From an uncultured Verrucomicrobiota bacterium (lineage in GTDB: Bacteria > Verrucomicrobiota > Verrucomicrobiia > Palsa-1439), in contig CAIKBP010000115.1 of the NCBI GenBank assembly GCA_903825695.1, positions 1 through 18,806 of the forward strand: DNA of 18,806 bases, in the 5' to 3' direction. The position numbers and the translations under genes were made by a program. The stretch's first letter is position 1. Each line of letters starts with the position of its first letter. Under the pieces are notes generated by a model, which was not told where the DNA came from, ran no database searches, and saw only the letters and a list, made by a program, of their open reading frames with translations. Shown here one piece after another: positions 16,172 to 18,806 of the stretch.

Positions 16172-16217
16172 GGCGGGTTAAGGTCTGCTCAAAAGGAACT
16201 TCAAACCCACCCCGACG
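16133..16217 (+). promoter_or_regulatory. leuA attenuator: pause hairpin and competing antiterminator
   Basis: Pause hairpin: CTCCGAC (16133-16139) pairs perfectly with GTCGGAG (16144-16150), loop TCGC. Its 5' arm lies within leader codons 14-16, so a ribosome stalled on the leucine cluster would cover it. Antiterminator: TCGCGTCGG (16140-16148) pairs perfectly with CCGACGCGA (16212-16220), and GGGTTT (16156-16161) with AAACCC (16203-16208), around a 7x3 internal loop. This strand uses the 5' arm of the terminator, so the structures exclude each other. When leucine is ample, the ribosome reaches the stop codon, covers GGGTTT, and lets the terminator form. Confidence 0.75.
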
Positions 16218-16242
16218 CGAATGTCGGGGTGGGTTTTTTATT
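16203..16242 (+). terminator. Intrinsic terminator of the leuA leader
   Basis: CCCACCCCGAC (16206-16216) pairs perfectly with GTCGGGGTGGG (16223-16233) around a 6-base loop, extended by AAA/TTT, and is followed by six T (16234-16239), A, and more T. It is the strongest terminator in the window. It lies after the leader peptide and 40 bases before the leuA ATG, so it can only act as an attenuator for leuA (and stop read-through from the Nudix gene). Confidence 0.92.
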
Positions 16243-16283
16243 TCCCTGACGTTTGTCGGTGGTAGAATGCGGAGGAAACGAAC

Positions 16284-17846
16284 ATGAGCGAACAAATCTT
16301 GATATTCGATACGACGTTACGCGACGGCGAGCAATGTCCCGGCGCGTCCATGAACACACGCGAGAAACTCGAGGTGGCGCGGCAATTGGCTCGACTCCGG
16401 GTGGACATCATCGAGGCCGGCTTCCCCATCGCAAGCGATGGCGATTTCGAGGCCGTCAAAGCCATCGCCAGCGAAATCCGTGGGCCGCGGATCGCTGGCT
16501 TGGCGCGTTGCATCGACAAAGACATCGACCGCGCCGCCAGCGCAGTGAAGCCGGCCAGCGATCGTGCGCGAATCCACGTGTTCCTTGCCACCAGCGCCAT
16601 TCATCGCGAATTCAAACTTAAGATGGCGCAGAGCGAAATCATCAAACGTACCGTCGAAAGCGTGAAGCGCGCTCTCAGCTACTGCAAGGACGTGGAATTC
16701 TCGCCTGAGGATGCCTCCCGCACGGAACCGGAGTTTCTTGCAGAGGTCACGCATGCTGCAATCGAAGCAGGCGCGAAGACGATCAACATCCCAGACACGG
16801 TCGGCTACGCCGCGCCTCATCAGTTCGGCGCGCTCATCAAGTATCTTTTTGAGCACGTGCCCAACATCAAGAAAGCGGTGATCAGCGTTCATTGCCACAA
16901 CGATCTTGGTCTCGCCGTGGCGAACTCGCTGGCCGCCGTGCAAAATGGGGCGCGCCAGGTCGAATGCACAATCAATGGCATCGGCGAACGCGCTGGCAAT
17001 GCTTCGCTTGAGGAAATCGTGATGGCCCTCAAGACGCGCAAGGACGCCTTTGGCGGTTACGGCACCAACGTCGACACGCGCCAGATTTATCCAACCAGCC
17101 GGCTTGTGTCGCATCTCACGGGCATGGTGGTCCAGCGCAACAAAGCCATCGTCGGAGACAACGCGTTCGCACACGAAGCCGGCATCCACCAGCACGGCGT
17201 CATTGCCAAACGCGAGACGTACGAGATAATGCGCGCCGAAGACGTCGGCCGTTCCAGTGAACTCACGTGGGGCAAACATATGGGCCACCACGCCGTCAGC
17301 AGGAAACTCGAAGAGATGGGCTACAAGCTCTCCGAGGAAGAGATACGACGCATTACCGAACAGGTGAAGGCGCTCGCCGATAAAAAGAAACAGGTTTACG
17401 ACGAAGATGTCCGCGCTCTCGTCGAAGGCCAGTTCACCGAGGTGCCGCAAGTGTGGAAACTGGATTACCTCAGCGTCATGACCGGCACGATTCCCACGGC
17501 CAGCGTTCGCTTGATCCGCACCGGGAAACGTGAGCCGATCTCCGATGCCGGCACCGGCGACGGCCCAATCGATGCGATGCTCAAGACTATCGATCGTATC
17601 ACGGGAGTAAAAGGCAACCTGGTGGATTACAGCGTCGGCAGTGTCACACGTGGCAAAGACGCCGTCGGCGAAGTCAGCGTCCGCGTTCAGTTTGGCAAAG
17701 AGAAAGGGTCTGGGGGCAAGATCGTCACAGGCAGAGGCAGCAGCACCGACATCATCGAGGCGAGTGCACTCGCCTATCTCAATGCATTGAACCGACAACT
17801 GTTCGAGCAACGCCGCCGCGCCGAGGCAGAGAAACCGACACTGTAG
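16284..17846 (+). CDS. leuA: 2-isopropylmalate synthase
   Basis: First committed step of leucine synthesis: acetyl-CoA + 2-oxoisovalerate to 2-isopropylmalate. The product is 520 residues, the full bacterial length. The TIM barrel opens with IFDTTLRDGEQCPGASM (catalytic R13, metal ligand D14). FPIASDGDFEAV follows, then H203 and H205 in SVHCHNDLGLAVANSL and NGIGERAGNASLEEIVMAL. A linker leads to the C-terminal regulatory domain (about residues 390-510), with LSVMTGTIPTASVRLIR and GRGSSTDIIEASALAYLNALNR, where leucine normally binds for feedback inhibition. Usual GEQSPG reads GEQCPG. Citramalate and homocitrate synthases are less likely. The ATG has GGAGGA 7 bases upstream. It is apparently a single-gene unit, controlled by the attenuator before it, and converges with the next gene. 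Confidence 0.95.
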   Translation: MSEQILIFDTTLRDGEQCPGASMNTREKLEVARQLARLRVDIIEAGFPIASDGDFEAVKAIASEIRGPRIAGLARCIDKDIDRAASAVKPASDRARIHVFLATSAIHREFKLKMAQSEIIKRTVESVKRALSYCKDVEFSPEDASRTEPEFLAEVTHAAIEAGAKTINIPDTVGYAAPHQFGALIKYLFEHVPNIKKAVISVHCHNDLGLAVANSLAAVQNGARQVECTINGIGERAGNASLEEIVMALKTRKDAFGGYGTNVDTRQIYPTSRLVSHLTGMVVQRNKAIVGDNAFAHEAGIHQHGVIAKRETYEIMRAEDVGRSSELTWGKHMGHHAVSRKLEEMGYKLSEEEIRRITEQVKALADKKKQVYDEDVRALVEGQFTEVPQVWKLDYLSVMTGTIPTASVRLIRTGKREPISDAGTGDGPIDAMLKTIDRITGVKGNLVDYSVGSVTRGKDAVGEVSVRVQFGKEKGSGGKIVTGRGSSTDIIEASALAYLNALNRQLFEQRRRAEAEKPTL

Positions 17847-17876
17847 CAAGCAGTGTATTTGCGGGCGCTTCACACA

Positions 17877-17907
17877 GCATCAAGCAAGCCTGTGGCTTGG
17901 TTGATGC
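17877..17907. repeat. Long inverted repeat between leuA and the BtpA-family gene
   Basis: GCATCAA-G-CAAGCC (17877-17890), loop TGT, and GGCTTG-G-TTGATGC (17894-17907) pair over 13 of 14 positions with one G-G mismatch. It lies between two convergent genes, 30 bases after leuA and 49 before the facing stop, the place of a bidirectional terminator. No T-run follows on either strand, so Rho-independent termination is not supported; it may act in a Rho-dependent or stabilising role. Confidence 0.6.
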
Positions 17908-17955
17908 AACCAAACCGTCGTTCCGGCAAAGGATGTTGATCCCGCTGCTCGCGCA

Positions 17956-18750
17956 TCAATGGGCATGCACGACGCGAGCCAGGGCGCCGACGCGCTTGGG
18001 ATCGACTGGGTTGTCGAGCTTGCCGCCGACTTTCAGCGATGTCCCCACGATGACGCCATCGGCAAACTGCAGATACTCAGGCGCATTTTCCACTGTGACG
18101 CCGCTGCCGAGTAGAATCTTCGCCTTGGGACATGCACGACGCACGCGTTCGACATCACCAATGTCCGCCGCCACGCCCGTGCCTGTGCCCGAGATGATGA
18201 TGGCATCGGCAAGGCCGCGTTCGAGCGTGTCGCGCGCCGAGTCCTCGATGGATAAATTGGCAAGCGGCACGGCGTGTTTGACATGAACATCTGCTAACAA
18301 GAGCACATCGGGACAGATGCGCTGCCGATACCTAATCGTGTTATACGCGTCGCCTTCGATAACACCTTGGTCGGTGAGCATCGCACCGGTGTGGACGTTA
18401 ACCCGCACGAAGCTGCCGCCGCACGCGGCGCAGAGCGCGAGCGCCGCGCATGCGTCATTGCGCAGAACATTGAAGCCGATGGGGATCTTGATTGTGGCGC
18501 GTACAGCGATACCCGCCGCCGTCATGGCGGCAACGGTTTCGGGACCGACGTTGGCTTTGGTGAAAGGCGCGTCTCCAAAGTTTTCAATAATCACCGCGTC
18601 CACACCACCACGCGCGTATGCCTTTGCGTCGGCACGAGCGCAGTCGATGACGAGTTCGAGGTCGCCGCTCCATCTGGGCGAGCCTGGGAGAGGCCGAAGA
18701 TGAACTACACCAATGACAGGTTTGTGTCGGTGACGAAAAAAAGTGCTCAT
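17956..18750 (-). CDS. BtpA/SgcQ family protein
   Basis: A TIM-barrel protein of 264 residues. Recognised by PVIGVVHLRPLPGSPRW at the N-terminus, YARGGVDAVIIENFGDAPF, the IKIPIGFNVLRNDACAALALCAACGGSFVRVNVHTGAM segment, ISGTGTGVAADIGDVERVR, and LLGSGVTVENAPEYL near the C-terminus, followed by a DGVIVGTSLK end. The name comes from cyanobacterial BtpA, needed for photosystem I stability. The family is wide among non-photosynthetic bacteria and archaea, and SgcQ sits in a putative sugar operon, so the likely role is a phosphate-binding TIM-barrel enzyme of unknown substrate. No photosynthesis gene is seen nearby. No clear Shine-Dalgarno precedes the ATG. It converges with leuA; its promoter probably lies at or beyond the window's right edge. 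Confidence 0.9.
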   Translation of the reverse strand: MSTFFRHRHKPVIGVVHLRPLPGSPRWSGDLELVIDCARADAKAYARGGVDAVIIENFGDAPFTKANVGPETVAAMTAAGIAVRATIKIPIGFNVLRNDACAALALCAACGGSFVRVNVHTGAMLTDQGVIEGDAYNTIRYRQRICPDVLLLADVHVKHAVPLANLSIEDSARDTLERGLADAIIISGTGTGVAADIGDVERVRRACPKAKILLGSGVTVENAPEYLQFADGVIVGTSLKVGGKLDNPVDPKRVGALARVVHAH

Positions 18751-18806
18751 TTCTACGCAAGTGTGGCAAAAATGAGCCTAAAAGGGCAGGCTTTTTTTGG
18801 AGGGTC

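Noticed and set aside
16094..16283. T-box riboswitch for leucine tRNA
   Set aside because: The T-box consensus AGGGTGGNACCGCG and stem I features are absent; the leucine-rich frame explains the region better.
16317..17873. A 518-codon open frame on the minus strand opposite leuA
   Set aside because: It is the mirror of a clear leuA. The composition is a shadow of codon bias and no family motif is seen.
18775..18798. Terminator-like AGCCT/AGGCT plus seven T on the plus strand
   Set aside because: The stem is only 5 bp and no plus-strand gene ends before it; it lies in the upstream region of the minus-strand BtpA gene.

Overview
The window looks like chromosomal DNA of a Gram-negative-type bacterium, most likely of the PVC group (Verrucomicrobiota or a relative). 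The assignment is an inference. It rests on a long three-domain IspG (about 679 residues), a short ketol-acid reductoisomerase of the Bacteroidetes/fungal type, a group 2 sigma factor without region 1.1, and a secreted NHL-repeat protein. No rRNA, tRNA, CRISPR array, insertion sequence or phage gene was seen. Coding density is high.

Layout. Positions 1-2103 hold the C-terminal three quarters of pyruvate phosphate dikinase (left end outside the window), followed on the same strand by a sigma-70 family factor and adenine phosphoribosyltransferase (apt). Converging on these, on the minus strand, is an ilvN-ilvC pair for branched-chain amino acid synthesis, with a good promoter just before ilvN and no ilvB beside it. 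Divergent from ilvN is a secreted protein with five 58-residue NHL repeats, interrupted by a frameshift near its start. A minus-strand beta-hydroxyacid dehydrogenase follows.

Positions 8060-14903 carry an envelope and isoprenoid cluster: uppS, cdsA, dxr, rseP and ispG. It makes the IPP/DMAPP precursors (MEP pathway), the undecaprenyl carrier, CDP-diacylglycerol, and a site-2 membrane protease. Start and stop codons overlap at uppS/cdsA, dxr/rseP and rseP/ispG. The run is broken once, between cdsA and dxr, by about 580 bases holding a small membrane-protein gene on the opposite strand. A secreted thioredoxin-fold protein and a Nudix hydrolase follow ispG.

Positions 16056-16283 are the most interesting part: what appears to be a complete ribosome-mediated leucine attenuator in front of leuA. 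A promoter is followed within a few bases by a 25-codon reading frame with nine leucine codons. Next come a hairpin that hides an antiterminator strand, a 9+6 bp antiterminator pairing, and an 11-bp (14 with the A/T extension) intrinsic terminator with a T-run. The leuA gene with its own ribosome binding site follows. A BtpA-family protein on the minus strand closes the window.

Functionally, ilvN, ilvC and leuA belong to one pathway (valine/leucine), although they sit 11 kb apart. Both the ilvN and leuA-leader promoters put the predicted transcript start only a few bases before the first ATG, suggesting leaderless or near-leaderless mRNAs.
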